A stretch of DNA of 6,032 bases from Ignavibacteria bacterium (GCA_011049495.1 DSBF01000065.1:1-6032), one strand, 5' to 3'. Positions 1 through 6,032 are shown, counted from the stretch's first letter. Translations and numbers: made by a program. Notes: generated by a model not told the origin, from the sequence alone.

Positions 1-422
1 CCGAAAGCGAAATTGTTATTACAGGTGTTTCGCTTGCTCAATCGCTTATTGATGAAATTAAGACAAAAGCCTTTGACCAAGTTGAAATTACGGGAACAAT
101 AAATTCTCCGAATGATTTAACTTCTTCATTGGGTCCCGAAACAGGTGAGAATATAAGTATGCCTGACACTTCAAGCTCTCAGTCATTTTCATCACTAACA
201 ACGTATAACGATGTTGATGATTATAACGGTTATTCAAGATTAGTCAATACGGATATTGCGGAGAATTTTTTGTTAACGTGTCAAGTTCAATATGTTTCAG
301 TATCAAACCCAAATAGTGTTTCGGGAACTAGAACTTATTGTAAACGAATAACTATTACAGTAACTAGTCCTTTTTTCTCAACTCTTCCGTCTGTGCAAAT
401 TAGTAGTGCGGTAACATACTAG
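1..422 (+). CDS. PilV-like minor pilin, C-terminal part (5' end outside window)
   Basis: The frame is open from base 3 to the TAG at 420-422 and gives 139 visible residues with no start, so the gene enters from the left. The first visible residues (ITGVSLAQSLIDEIKTKAFDQ) resemble the segment just after the N-terminal hydrophobic helix of type IV pilin-like proteins, where an A-Q-S-x-I-x-E-I-x-x-K-A-F pattern is common. I infer that only the prepilin leader and hydrophobic helix, roughly 30 residues, are missing. The body holds an acidic DDVDDYNGYS segment and ends in two beta-rich strands (LLTCQVQYVSVS and YCKRITITVTS), like the C-terminal sheet of minor pilins. Two cysteines, at 279-281 and 339-341, sit on these strands. 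It would be a periplasmic or surface subunit anchored through its missing helix. The stop lies 7 bases before the next start, so an operon is likely. A T2SS pseudopilin (GspI/PulI type) is an alternative; the exact class cannot be fixed without the N-terminus. Confidence 0.72.
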   Translation, partial: ESEIVITGVSLAQSLIDEIKTKAFDQVEITGTINSPNDLTSSLGPETGENISMPDTSSSQSFSSLTTYNDVDDYNGYSRLVNTDIAENFLLTCQVQYVSVSNPNSVSGTRTYCKRITITVTSPFFSTLPSVQISSAVTY

Positions 423-432
423 GTAATTAATG
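420..432 (+). promoter_or_regulatory. Ribosome binding site overlapping the upstream stop, sets start of PilW-like gene
   Basis: The sequence TAGG (420-423) contains the stop codon of the first pilin and a short Shine-Dalgarno-like AGG (421-423), followed by 6 bases and ATG at 430. An in-frame TAA at 424-426 rules out any longer N-terminus beginning at ATG, GTG or TTG. Overlap of stop and binding site suggests translational coupling of the two pilin genes. Confidence 0.5.
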
Positions 433-981
433 GCATATTTATTAGAAATAGCGGGTTCAACATTGATAGGCGGAATGATAATTTTTATCATTTTGAATCT
501 GAATTCCAATGTGCTTCGTTCTTCAAGCAGTTTTTCTTTTAGTAAAATTACTCAAGAGAATCTAACCTCTGTGGTTGAAGAGATCGAGTATGATCTTAAG
601 AAAATTGGTTATAGATCTCCGGACCCTGTTATTTTATCGGCTGATACAAACGCGATTACTTTTAGATATGATATTAATAATGACGGCACACCGGAAACTA
701 TTGCATACTTTACAAGTGATACCACTGCACTAATTAATACTCCTAATCCAAGAGATATATTATTGTATAGAACGGTAAACGGAGGTTCACCGCAGACAAG
801 CAACATAGGCGTCACAAGATTTAGATTGTGGTATTACGATGCTTTAGGAAATTTAACAACAACCCCGGCTGATATCAGATCAATAAAATTTGCTTTGAAT
901 ATTGAAAGTGTTTATGCATTTGATGAAGAATATACTGTTACCTATATAGAAAGATTAATACAACCGAATAATTTGAGATAA
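430..981 (+). CDS. PilW/PulJ-like minor pilin with almost no leader peptide
   Basis: The product has 183 residues. Its N-terminus MAYLLEIAGS leads straight into a hydrophobic helix (about residues 7-24), followed by a helical SSSFSFSKITQENLTSVVEEIEYDLKKIGYR segment that resembles the region after the helix in PilW/PulJ-type minor pilins. The rest is beta-rich and polar (FRYDINNDGTPETIAYF; DILLYRTVNGG; GVTRFRLWYYDALGN; IRSIKFALNIES) and ends in YTVTYIERLIQPNNLR, again like PilW/GspJ C-terminal domains. Glu6 would be the conserved +5 glutamate if the mature chain starts at Ala2, so the leader would be the initiator Met alone. No Gly precedes that point and an in-frame stop lies just upstream. 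It is anchored in the inner membrane before assembly and would act in the pilus tip or initiation complex with its neighbours. The downstream gene starts 2 bases after the stop, so the three genes are probably one operon. Family assignment rests on pattern and context rather than on a single diagnostic motif. Confidence 0.72.
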   Translation: MAYLLEIAGSTLIGGMIIFIILNLNSNVLRSSSSFSFSKITQENLTSVVEEIEYDLKKIGYRSPDPVILSADTNAITFRYDINNDGTPETIAYFTSDTTALINTPNPRDILLYRTVNGGSPQTSNIGVTRFRLWYYDALGNLTTTPADIRSIKFALNIESVYAFDEEYTVTYIERLIQPNNLR

Positions 982-983
982 CC

Positions 984-2102
984 ATGAGCGGAAAAGCAAT
1001 ACTAATACTTGTACTTGGTGTGACGGCTGTAATTTCGGTAACATTTACTAATCTCACCGAAACTTCAAGCCAAGCAACAAATAATATGATTCGGTATTAC
1101 AATCAGCAGAATGCTCATAATATTGCTCAGACCGGTATTCATATGGCTTTAAGGGAATTAGCAGATTCGAGTTCATGGCGTAACGGTTACAGTAATCTTT
1201 CACTATTCAATGGAATTTTGAATACAACATTAGCAGATACAACTTTTGATACTCTTAATGTTGTTATGATTACATCAACAGGTACCTTTGGCGGTGGAAC
1301 TGACTTGGAAGTAAGTTCAACATCAATTGTTTATACAGTAGTTGGTGGCGGAGGTGGATTTATTCCTGCTTCAGTATTAGCTGCTATTACAACTAATAAC
1401 CAGGTTGAAACAAGCGGAACATTGACAGTTGACGGTAGAGATCATGATTCAAATGGAAATTTAGTTGCGGGTGCAGGTACTTATGCAATCTGGACTACTA
1501 ATAGTTTTAATCGTCAGGGTAATTCTAAATTGGGGTCCACTGAGAGCGGTACCGATTACGCCCCGGCTAAGGTTGAAAACAATAATGTTAGGTTGGAGGG
1601 ACAGTCTTACCCGGGTGGTTATCCTTCAACGCCCGATGGTGTACTTGGTGGGGCAGCAATGGGATATCCTCCCGGAACATTAAAATCATTAGCGTTAAGC
1701 GGAGTAGGGGGAAGCCAATATGTAACAAATCCTTCACTACTAACTTATCCGCTTAAGGGGGTTACTTATGTAGAATTACCTGCCGGAGGAACTTGGAACC
1801 CGGCTAACGTTGACGGTGAAGGAATTTTGGTTGTTCATAACTCAACTAATGATGCCGCAATAAAAAATATAAATTGGGGTACATTCAAAGGATTGATGAT
1901 AGCCGATGATATTGTACATATTCACAATAATATAATCGGGGCGGTAGTAGGTTTATCCCCGTCACCGTCAAGCGGCAACCAAATCGGTAACGGAACAGGC
2001 AGTATAAAGTATTCTCGCGAAGCATTGATGAACGCCACAGCAATCGGCGGAGGTTCCGGTGGCGGAAGTAGTTCTTCTAATGTTGTTGCGTGGTGGGATT
2101 AA
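984..2102 (+). CDS. PilX/GspK-like pilus-associated protein with Gly hinge and beta-rich C-terminal domain
   Basis: The product has 372 residues. Residues 4-22 form a hydrophobic N-terminal segment (KAILILVLGVTAVISVTF). A helical region with QQNAHNIAQTGIHMALREL follows, the Ala/Gln/Gly pattern seen after the membrane helix in PilX/GspK-type proteins. No Glu sits at +5, as in GspK-type capping pseudopilins. A Gly5 run at 121-125 separates this pilin-like part from a larger domain rich in Gly, Asn, Thr and Ser. Near the C-terminus, GILVV (280-284) and FKGLMIADDIVHIHNN-IIGAVVG (301-323) look like stacked short beta strands, as in the C-terminal domains of large PilX-like proteins. The tail is GGGSGGGSSSSN followed by VVAWWD. 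There are no cysteines. ATG 984 follows the upstream stop by 2 bases with a weak GAG (975-977) upstream, consistent with coupled translation. Its likely place is the filament tip, possibly surface-exposed. Its ligand is unknown, and an adhesin role is inference only. Confidence 0.68.
   Translation: MSGKAILILVLGVTAVISVTFTNLTETSSQATNNMIRYYNQQNAHNIAQTGIHMALRELADSSSWRNGYSNLSLFNGILNTTLADTTFDTLNVVMITSTGTFGGGTDLEVSSTSIVYTVVGGGGGFIPASVLAAITTNNQVETSGTLTVDGRDHDSNGNLVAGAGTYAIWTTNSFNRQGNSKLGSTESGTDYAPAKVENNNVRLEGQSYPGGYPSTPDGVLGGAAMGYPPGTLKSLALSGVGGSQYVTNPSLLTYPLKGVTYVELPAGGTWNPANVDGEGILVVHNSTNDAAIKNINWGTFKGLMIADDIVHIHNNIIGAVVGLSPSPSSGNQIGNGTGSIKYSREALMNATAIGGGSGGGSSSSNVVAWWD
2099..2102. other. Shared palindromic stop codons of convergent genes
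   Basis: The four bases TTAA hold the TAA stop of the PilX-like gene (2100-2102, + strand) and the TAA stop of the epimerase gene (2101-2099, - strand). There is no intergenic space, so any terminator for either transcript must lie inside the other gene. I see no GC-rich hairpin followed by a T run near this junction. Confidence 0.9.
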
Positions 2103-3013
2103 TCCGTTAAAATATTTTCCAACGCTTGTTGCAAATCAGTATATGAAAAATTAAATCCTTCTTCCATAGTCCTCTTAGGAATTATCTTCGATCCCTTAAT
2201 TACTGTTTCTGACGCTTCTCCAAGAACAAACTTAAGAATAAATTCAGGCACTCTGAATAAAGAAGGGCGGTTAAGTGTTCTTCCTAAAATTTTCGCAAAA
2301 TCATTCATCTTAACAGGATTTGGTGAAACACCATTTAGTATCCCATTAATATCATTATCAACAGCAAAAATGAAAAGATCCGAAATATCCTCAATGTGAA
2401 TCCAAGGCATCCACTGATTACCAGAACCCAGTGGACCACCGATAAAGAATTTAAACGGTGTTAACATTTTTGCAAGAGCCCCGTCATTTTTATCAAGTAC
2501 TATTCCTGTTCTGATGTTAACTCTTCTTACATTACATCTGTCAATTTTAGCCGATTCCTCTTCCCACTTTTGTACAACTTCGGAAAGGAATCCTTCTCCG
2601 ACGGAAGAATCTTCGTCAACTTCCAAATCAATCGCATTGTTGTAATAACCGACAGCGGAAGCACATACGAATACAGAAGGTTTTTGGGTTGCATTACAAA
2701 TTGCATCCACAATATTTTTTGTTCCTGCTGTTCTGCTTTCAAGAACTTTCTTCTTGTGAGATTTATTCCATCTGCCGCCCATAACATTTTCGCCGGCAAG
2801 ATGAATTACGGCATCAGCACCTTCTAAATACTTTTCCCAACCCCCATGTAAATCATAATTCCAGGTTACATATTCAAACGCATCCGGGAAAATTTTTTTT
2901 GCTTTTTCTTTCGAACGAGAGAAGACAACAACTTCGTCCCCTCTATTTATTAATTTATTTACAATACTTTGTCCAATCAAACCAGTTGCACCGGTGACTA
3001 TAATTTTTTTCAT
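2099..3013 (-). CDS. TIGR01777 / YfcH-family SDR epimerase-like protein
   Basis: This is a predicted cytoplasmic NAD(P)-binding protein of the extended short-chain dehydrogenase class (YfcH / human SDR39U1 relatives); its physiological substrate is not established. The 304 residues match the usual family length of about 300. Visible marks are the Rossmann dinucleotide loop TGATGLIG (7-14), HLAGENVMGGRW (71-82), the ASAVGYY motif (118-124) carrying the SDR tyrosine region, RxxNIRTGIVL (164-173) and PLGSGNQWMPWIHIEDI (194-210). A C-terminal DUF1731-type region follows from about 253, with VPEFILKFVLGE and IPKRTMEEGFNFSYTDLQQAL. In many relatives the residue after GYY is Gly; here it is Asn125. 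ATG 3013 is chosen because GGAG lies 6 bases upstream and the Rossmann fold starts at once. In-frame ATG 3025 and TTG 3049 would add residues outside the fold. It is transcribed away from the methyltransferase and toward the pilin genes, with no evident functional link to either. Confidence 0.93.
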   Translation of the reverse strand: MKKIIVTGATGLIGQSIVNKLINRGDEVVVFSRSKEKAKKIFPDAFEYVTWNYDLHGGWEKYLEGADAVIHLAGENVMGGRWNKSHKKKVLESRTAGTKNIVDAICNATQKPSVFVCASAVGYYNNAIDLEVDEDSSVGEGFLSEVVQKWEEESAKIDRCNVRRVNIRTGIVLDKNDGALAKMLTPFKFFIGGPLGSGNQWMPWIHIEDISDLFIFAVDNDINGILNGVSPNPVKMNDFAKILGRTLNRPSLFRVPEFILKFVLGEASETVIKGSKIIPKRTMEEGFNFSYTDLQQALENILTD

Positions 3014-3019
3014 GTTTTT

Positions 3020-3023
3020 CTCC
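3020..3023 (-). promoter_or_regulatory. Shine-Dalgarno GGAG of the epimerase gene
   Basis: Read on the minus strand, GGAG (3023 down to 3020) is followed by 6 bases and ATG at 3013. This places the start at MKKIIVTG and argues against the longer in-frame options at 3025 and 3049. Confidence 0.75.
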
Positions 3024-3109
3024 ATTTCATAATAAATGTATATTAACAACCAAAGTTTACCGAATATAGTTCATAATAATATTAAAATCATTTTGTAGTC
3101 TTCATAATT

Positions 3110-3114
3110 AGGAG
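3110..3114 (+). promoter_or_regulatory. Shine-Dalgarno AGGAG of the methyltransferase gene
   Basis: AGGAG is followed by 5 bases and GTG at 3120. It is the strongest ribosome binding site in the window. It supports translation starting at GTG 3120, upstream of the frameshift, rather than only at ATG 3350. Confidence 0.75.
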
Positions 3115-3119
3115 TTTAA

Positions 3120-3958
3120 GTGTCAAAAGAATTTTATAGAAATACAAAAGCATATGACATTGCTTTTTCAGACCGCGAGTTTGATACTGAATGTGATTTT
3201 TTAATCTGGTGCTTACATAATTTAGGAAAGGTAAAAAAACAAAATTAGAAAAGAGAAGTTTTCTTGAACTCGGATGCGGACCAGCAAGACATACGCGTGA
3301 ATTATCAAAAAGGGGATGGGACTCTTATGCACTTGATATTTCGGATGAAATGATAGAGTATGCTTTACACGAAGCAAGAAAAGAAGGTCTGAAGATTAAC
3401 GGTATTGTCGGAAATATGATCGACTTTAAATTGAATAAAAAGGTAATACTTGCCGCGACTTTAATGGAAAGTATTGCTCATATTTTGACAAATGACGATA
3501 TGGTTAATCACTTAAAAGCAGTTTCAAAAAATTTAGTAGACGGCGGAATATATATAATTGAAGGGACACATCCGCAGTTTTTCTTCCCGGATGACGAAAC
3601 AAATTCATGGGTTTCCGAAGAGGGAAATTTTTCTGTTAAAATAACTTTTGGTACTCCGGGTGATACTTATAATTCACTTAAACAAACCTGGCAAGTATCA
3701 AACAAAATGAAAATCAAGCATGGTAATGCACCGGTTGTTGAAACAAAAAGTATAAGCGAAGTCAGATGGTATCTTCTTCAAGAAATGAAACTGCTGATAG
3801 AAAAATCCGGTGTGTTTGATAAAGCGTGGTTCTTCGGAAGTCTATACTCCATTCCGCCTATTGTAATTGATGAAACCGAAAACTCCGATGCAATGGTAAT
3901 TGTTTTAAGAAAAGCAAAAAAGAAAGTTAATAAAGTAAAATTCAATTTGGATTTATAA
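3120..3958 (+). CDS. Class I SAM-dependent methyltransferase, interrupted by a one-base frameshift
   Basis: The gene starts at GTG 3120 behind AGGAG and encodes MSKEFYRNTKAYDIAFSDRE, the pre-motif-I helix region typical of class I methyltransferases. After 42 codons this frame stops at TAG 3246-3248. The continuation is in the -1 frame from the A7 run (3233-3239) onward: KRSFLELGCGPARH, then YALDISDEMIEYA, and on without interruption to TAA 3956-3958. Adding one base at the A run gives an intact protein of 279 residues, with motif I LELGCGPAR at about 49-57 and the ribose-binding acidic residue Asp73 in ALDIS. Later parts include NLVDGGIYIIEGTHP and a C-terminal substrate-binding-like region ending in a basic tail, KKKVNKVK. 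The longest unbroken frame, from ATG 3350, starts after motif I and would not bind SAM by itself. The substrate is unknown. The next gene starts 5 bases downstream, so cotranscription is likely. The break may be a sequencing error, a real mutation, or a slippage site. Confidence 0.85.
3233..3239 (+). other. A7 run at the methyltransferase frame change (possible slip site)
   Basis: Seven A bases, read in the starting frame as GTA-AAA-AAA-C, lie exactly where the reading frame must shift by -1. A-AAA-AAA fits the X-XXY-YYZ slippery pattern for -1 ribosomal frameshifting, and long A runs also favour RNA polymerase slippage and sequencing deletions. AGGAG at 3110-3114 is too far upstream to act as a frameshift stimulator, and I see no strong hairpin directly downstream. 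An assembly or sequencing deletion of one A is therefore the simplest explanation. Confidence 0.7.
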
Positions 3959-3963
3959 ATATT

Positions 3964-6032
3964 ATGCAGTGTTTTAGAGTAATTATTATCGGCTTTATAT
4001 TAATTGCGGGAAATATTATTGGACAAACTTATGAACTCCGCGGAATAATAATTGACGGTGTTGTTGGCAATCCATTAAGTTTTGCAAACATAAGAGCTAT
4101 TAATACAAACACGGGAACTGCGGCTACATTTAACGGAGAGTATATATTAAAACTGAATAGCGGAGAATATACTTTGGTTGCTTCTTATATTGGTTACAAC
4201 TCGGATACACTAAGAGTTGATTTACAGAGCGATCTGAATGTTAATTTTATTTTAATGCCTTCGGCAATTGAATTGGGAGAAGTTACAGTTGTCCCGGGTG
4301 TTAATCCGGCAATTGAAATAATTGAAAAAGCTATTAAAAAAAAGCATGAGCGTAATGCAATATTGACTTCATATATTTTCAATGCTTATACAAAAGGTAG
4401 GATTTTAAGTACGCAGGAAATTTCCGCCGGGGGTACAAGTATTGGAATAGGTATTGGAAAAGACACGGCAGATTTAAAAATTACAGGCATTTTAGAAAAT
4501 CAAAGTAAAGGTTATTTTCTTAGACCAAACTATTATAAAGAAGAAATAATAGCCAGAAAACAGACAGCTAACTTTCCACCCACAATCAATATTTTAACCG
4601 GTGGAAGAATCATTCAGAATTTTTATTCGGATGATATACAATTTTTCGGCAGGCAATTAGTTGGACCGATTTCAGACAACGCACTTAACTATTACTATTA
4701 TTATATCGAAGATACACTTGCCATAGACAATAAAAATGTTTTTCAAATATACTTTTCAACTATTGATGAGAATGATCCGGGTTTTTACGGTAGAATATTT
4801 ATTTCAGCAAAAACATACGATCTGTTGAAAATTGATATTGACTTAAACTCTGCAGCAAATCCCGGCGGGTTATTTACTAATGTGAACATCTTCCAACAAT
4901 TTGTTCCTTATGAAAATAACATTTACGTCCCTATCGATTACCGTTTGTTTGTTGAAGGAAATTATTTGGGCTTATTCAAATTCGGTTTCGAAATAAATTC
5001 AATATTGTATGACTATGAAATTAATCCGGCTTTAGATAAAAATAATTTTGGTATGCTTGTACTCAAAGTACAACCTGAAGCCGATAAAAAAGACTCTTCC
5101 TATTGGAGAGATATTCAAACAATCCCCTCAAGTTTATATGAAGTAGAAGCATATAGAAGAATTGATAGTCTCGAATCAATTGAAACAACATTTTGGGATA
5201 GGTTTTCTTTTTTCGCCGATAGGCTCTACTTGAATGATAATTTCTATGTTCAAGGAGTAATGGGTTTGTATCATTTCAACCATGTTGAAGGGCATTCTCC
5301 GGATTTTTCTACCGGATTCCAAAATTTATTTAATGATCGCTTTAACGGCTCATTAGATTTGAGTTATGGTTTTTCAGATAAGAGATTAAAAAAGAATATT
5401 AACTTAATTTATTTGTTAGATGAGTATAGAACATCAAGCGTATCTATCGGAATATTTGATAAAACTAATATTCTTTTTAATGAATCGGATAATTATAATG
5501 CCTTTACATCAACAATAACTAGTTTATTCGGCAAATATGATTTTCGAGATTATTACAGAACCAGCGGTTTTTCCGTTGATTATAAAAGTGAAATCTTCCC
5601 GGTTCTTAGTTTGAATCTTGGATTTATAAATAGAACTGACAGAAGTTTGAGCAGTAAATCTGACTTTTCTTTTTTTAATAGAAATAAATCTTATCCAACA
5701 AACACATCAATATACGATAGTAAAACAAATGCGGCTAAGTTTGGATTTAAATTCGATTTCAGAAAGTATATTGAAGACGGAAAATTTAGAAGACGAATCG
5801 GCGGAAGCGGATCAAATATAAGTTTAGGAGGGGAAGCTCTGTTCAGTGACCCTTCTATTCTTAACAGTGAAACGAATTTTCAAATGTACTCATTGAATAT
5901 TAATTCGCGAGTAAGATCATTTGCATCAACATATTTTGATCTGCTTTTAGAAGGAAATATTTCCAAAGGTGCTGTACCGGTTCAATTAATGAAAGCTCTT
6001 CCCGGTAATATTGAATCTTCAGGAAAAAACAA
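3964..6032 (+). CDS. DUF5686-family outer membrane protein with N-terminal carboxypeptidase-regulatory-like domain (3' end outside window)
   Basis: The frame is open from ATG 3964 to the window end, giving 689 visible codons. Residues 1-21 (MQCFRVIIIGFILIAGNIIGQ) form a Sec signal peptide, with likely cleavage near Gly20-Gln21. Residues about 23-105 are a carboxypeptidase-regulatory-like beta-sandwich: ELRGIIIDGVVGNPLSFANI, the NGEYILKL and GEYTLVASYIGY pattern, then ELGEVTVVPG. From NPAIEIIEKAIKKKHERN (114-131) the chain follows DUF5686: a mixed region with FYGRIFISAKTYDLLKIDIDL, then, from about residue 415, many alternating aromatic strands typical of an outer-membrane beta-barrel. Family members are commonly around 800-850 residues, so roughly 110-160 are probably missing. 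Their function is not established. The architecture resembles TonB-dependent transporters, but I see no plug domain or TonB box. The start has no good Shine-Dalgarno; it lies 5 bases after the methyltransferase stop, so readthrough or coupling from that gene is likely. Confidence 0.87.
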   Translation, partial: MQCFRVIIIGFILIAGNIIGQTYELRGIIIDGVVGNPLSFANIRAINTNTGTAATFNGEYILKLNSGEYTLVASYIGYNSDTLRVDLQSDLNVNFILMPSAIELGEVTVVPGVNPAIEIIEKAIKKKHERNAILTSYIFNAYTKGRILSTQEISAGGTSIGIGIGKDTADLKITGILENQSKGYFLRPNYYKEEIIARKQTANFPPTINILTGGRIIQNFYSDDIQFFGRQLVGPISDNALNYYYYYIEDTLAIDNKNVFQIYFSTIDENDPGFYGRIFISAKTYDLLKIDIDLNSAANPGGLFTNVNIFQQFVPYENNIYVPIDYRLFVEGNYLGLFKFGFEINSILYDYEINPALDKNNFGMLVLKVQPEADKKDSSYWRDIQTIPSSLYEVEAYRRIDSLESIETTFWDRFSFFADRLYLNDNFYVQGVMGLYHFNHVEGHSPDFSTGFQNLFNDRFNGSLDLSYGFSDKRLKKNINLIYLLDEYRTSSVSIGIFDKTNILFNESDNYNAFTSTITSLFGKYDFRDYYRTSGFSVDYKSEIFPVLSLNLGFINRTDRSLSSKSDFSFFNRNKSYPTNTSIYDSKTNAAKFGFKFDFRKYIEDGKFRRRIGGSGSNISLGGEALFSDPSILNSETNFQMYSLNINSRVRSFASTYFDLLLEGNISKGAVPVQLMKALPGNIESSGKN

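Larger units (their letters stand above)
3014..3119. promoter_or_regulatory. Divergent intergenic region with three TTCATAAT copies
   Basis: These 106 bases separate the start codons of the epimerase (-) and the methyltransferase (+) and must hold the promoters of both unless transcripts enter from elsewhere. The region is very AT-rich. TTCATAAT occurs at 3026-3033, 3070-3077 and 3101-3108, all in the same orientation, with start-to-start spacings of 44 and 31 bases. The first and last copies sit next to the two ribosome binding sites. A weak + strand sigma70-like pair is possible (TTTACC 3056-3061 and TATTAA 3080-3085, 18-base spacer), each matching consensus at 4 of 6 bases. I do not see a clear Bacteroidetes-type TTTG / TAnnTTTG promoter. 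In DNA this AT-rich, short matches are weak evidence. Confidence 0.35.

Noticed and set aside
129..422. TTG at 129 as the start of a 97-residue gene
   Set aside because: The same frame is open back to the window edge and the upstream residues look like pilin sequence, so the gene is truncated by the window rather than starting at 129.
609..815. Antisense open frame of 68 residues inside the PilW-like gene
   Set aside because: It has no recognisable domain and lies fully inside a well-supported gene; it is a shadow frame.
1465..1683. Alternative + strand frame of 72 residues inside the PilX-like gene
   Set aside because: It has no family resemblance and overlaps a clearly coding frame.
2040..2140. 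Intrinsic terminator at the end of the pilin operon
   Set aside because: The GC-rich bases here encode the Gly/Ser tail; I could not find a stem-loop followed by a T run.
2527..2827. Open frames of 85 and 90 residues overlapping the epimerase gene on both strands
   Set aside because: The epimerase frame carries conserved motifs throughout this stretch; the others are by-products of its codon pattern.
3014..3049. Longer N-terminus of the epimerase from TTG 3049 or ATG 3025
   Set aside because: GGAG sits 6 bases before ATG 3013, and the Rossmann fold begins at MKKIIVTG; the extra residues fit no family feature.
3350..3958. ATG 3350 as the true start of the methyltransferase
   Set aside because: It would remove motif I (LELGCGPAR), which is present in the same frame just upstream, and it ignores the GTG 3120 start with its AGGAG site.
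4194..4382. Antisense 62-residue frame inside the DUF5686 gene
   Set aside because: It contains no domain and lies inside a strongly supported open frame.

Overview
The window is AT-rich (about a third G+C by eye), densely coded, and contains no RNA gene, insertion sequence or CRISPR array that I can see. The protein families point to the Bacteroidota/Chlorobiota/Ignavibacteriota (FCB) group. The rightmost gene has the carboxypeptidase-regulatory-like plus DUF5686 outer-membrane architecture typical of that group. Clear Shine-Dalgarno sequences and type IV pilin-like minor pilins fit Ignavibacteriota or a relative better than classic Bacteroidetes. This placement is inference, not a database result.

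Left block (1-2102, + strand): three tightly packed genes, read as a minor-pilin operon that enters from outside the window. The first is the C-terminal part of a PilV-like pilin. The second is a PilW/PulJ-like pilin whose leader appears to be only the initiator Met. The third is a 372-residue PilX/GspK-like protein with a hydrophobic N-terminus, a Gly5 hinge, a beta-rich body and a Gly/Ser tail ending in WWD. Together they would form the tip or initiation complex of a type IV pilus or type II secretion pseudopilus, or a surface filament of that class.

Middle (2099-3013, - strand): a TIGR01777/YfcH-type SDR epimerase-like protein, convergent with the pilin operon. The two stop codons share the palindrome TTAA.

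Intergenic 3014-3119: a divergent AT-rich spacer with three copies of the octamer TTCATAAT and good ribosome binding sites on both sides.

Right block (3120-6032, + strand): a class I SAM-dependent methyltransferase starting at GTG 3120 is broken by a one-base frame change at an A7 run (3233-3239). The frame continues intact to 3958. Five bases later a signal-peptide-bearing DUF5686-family outer membrane protein begins and stays open to the window end (689 codons visible).

The most checkable oddities are the A7 frameshift in the methyltransferase, the near-leaderless PilW-like pilin, the multi-domain PilX-like protein, and two cysteines placed symmetrically around a predicted hairpin in the first pilin. 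I do not see convincing evidence for a wholly new system.
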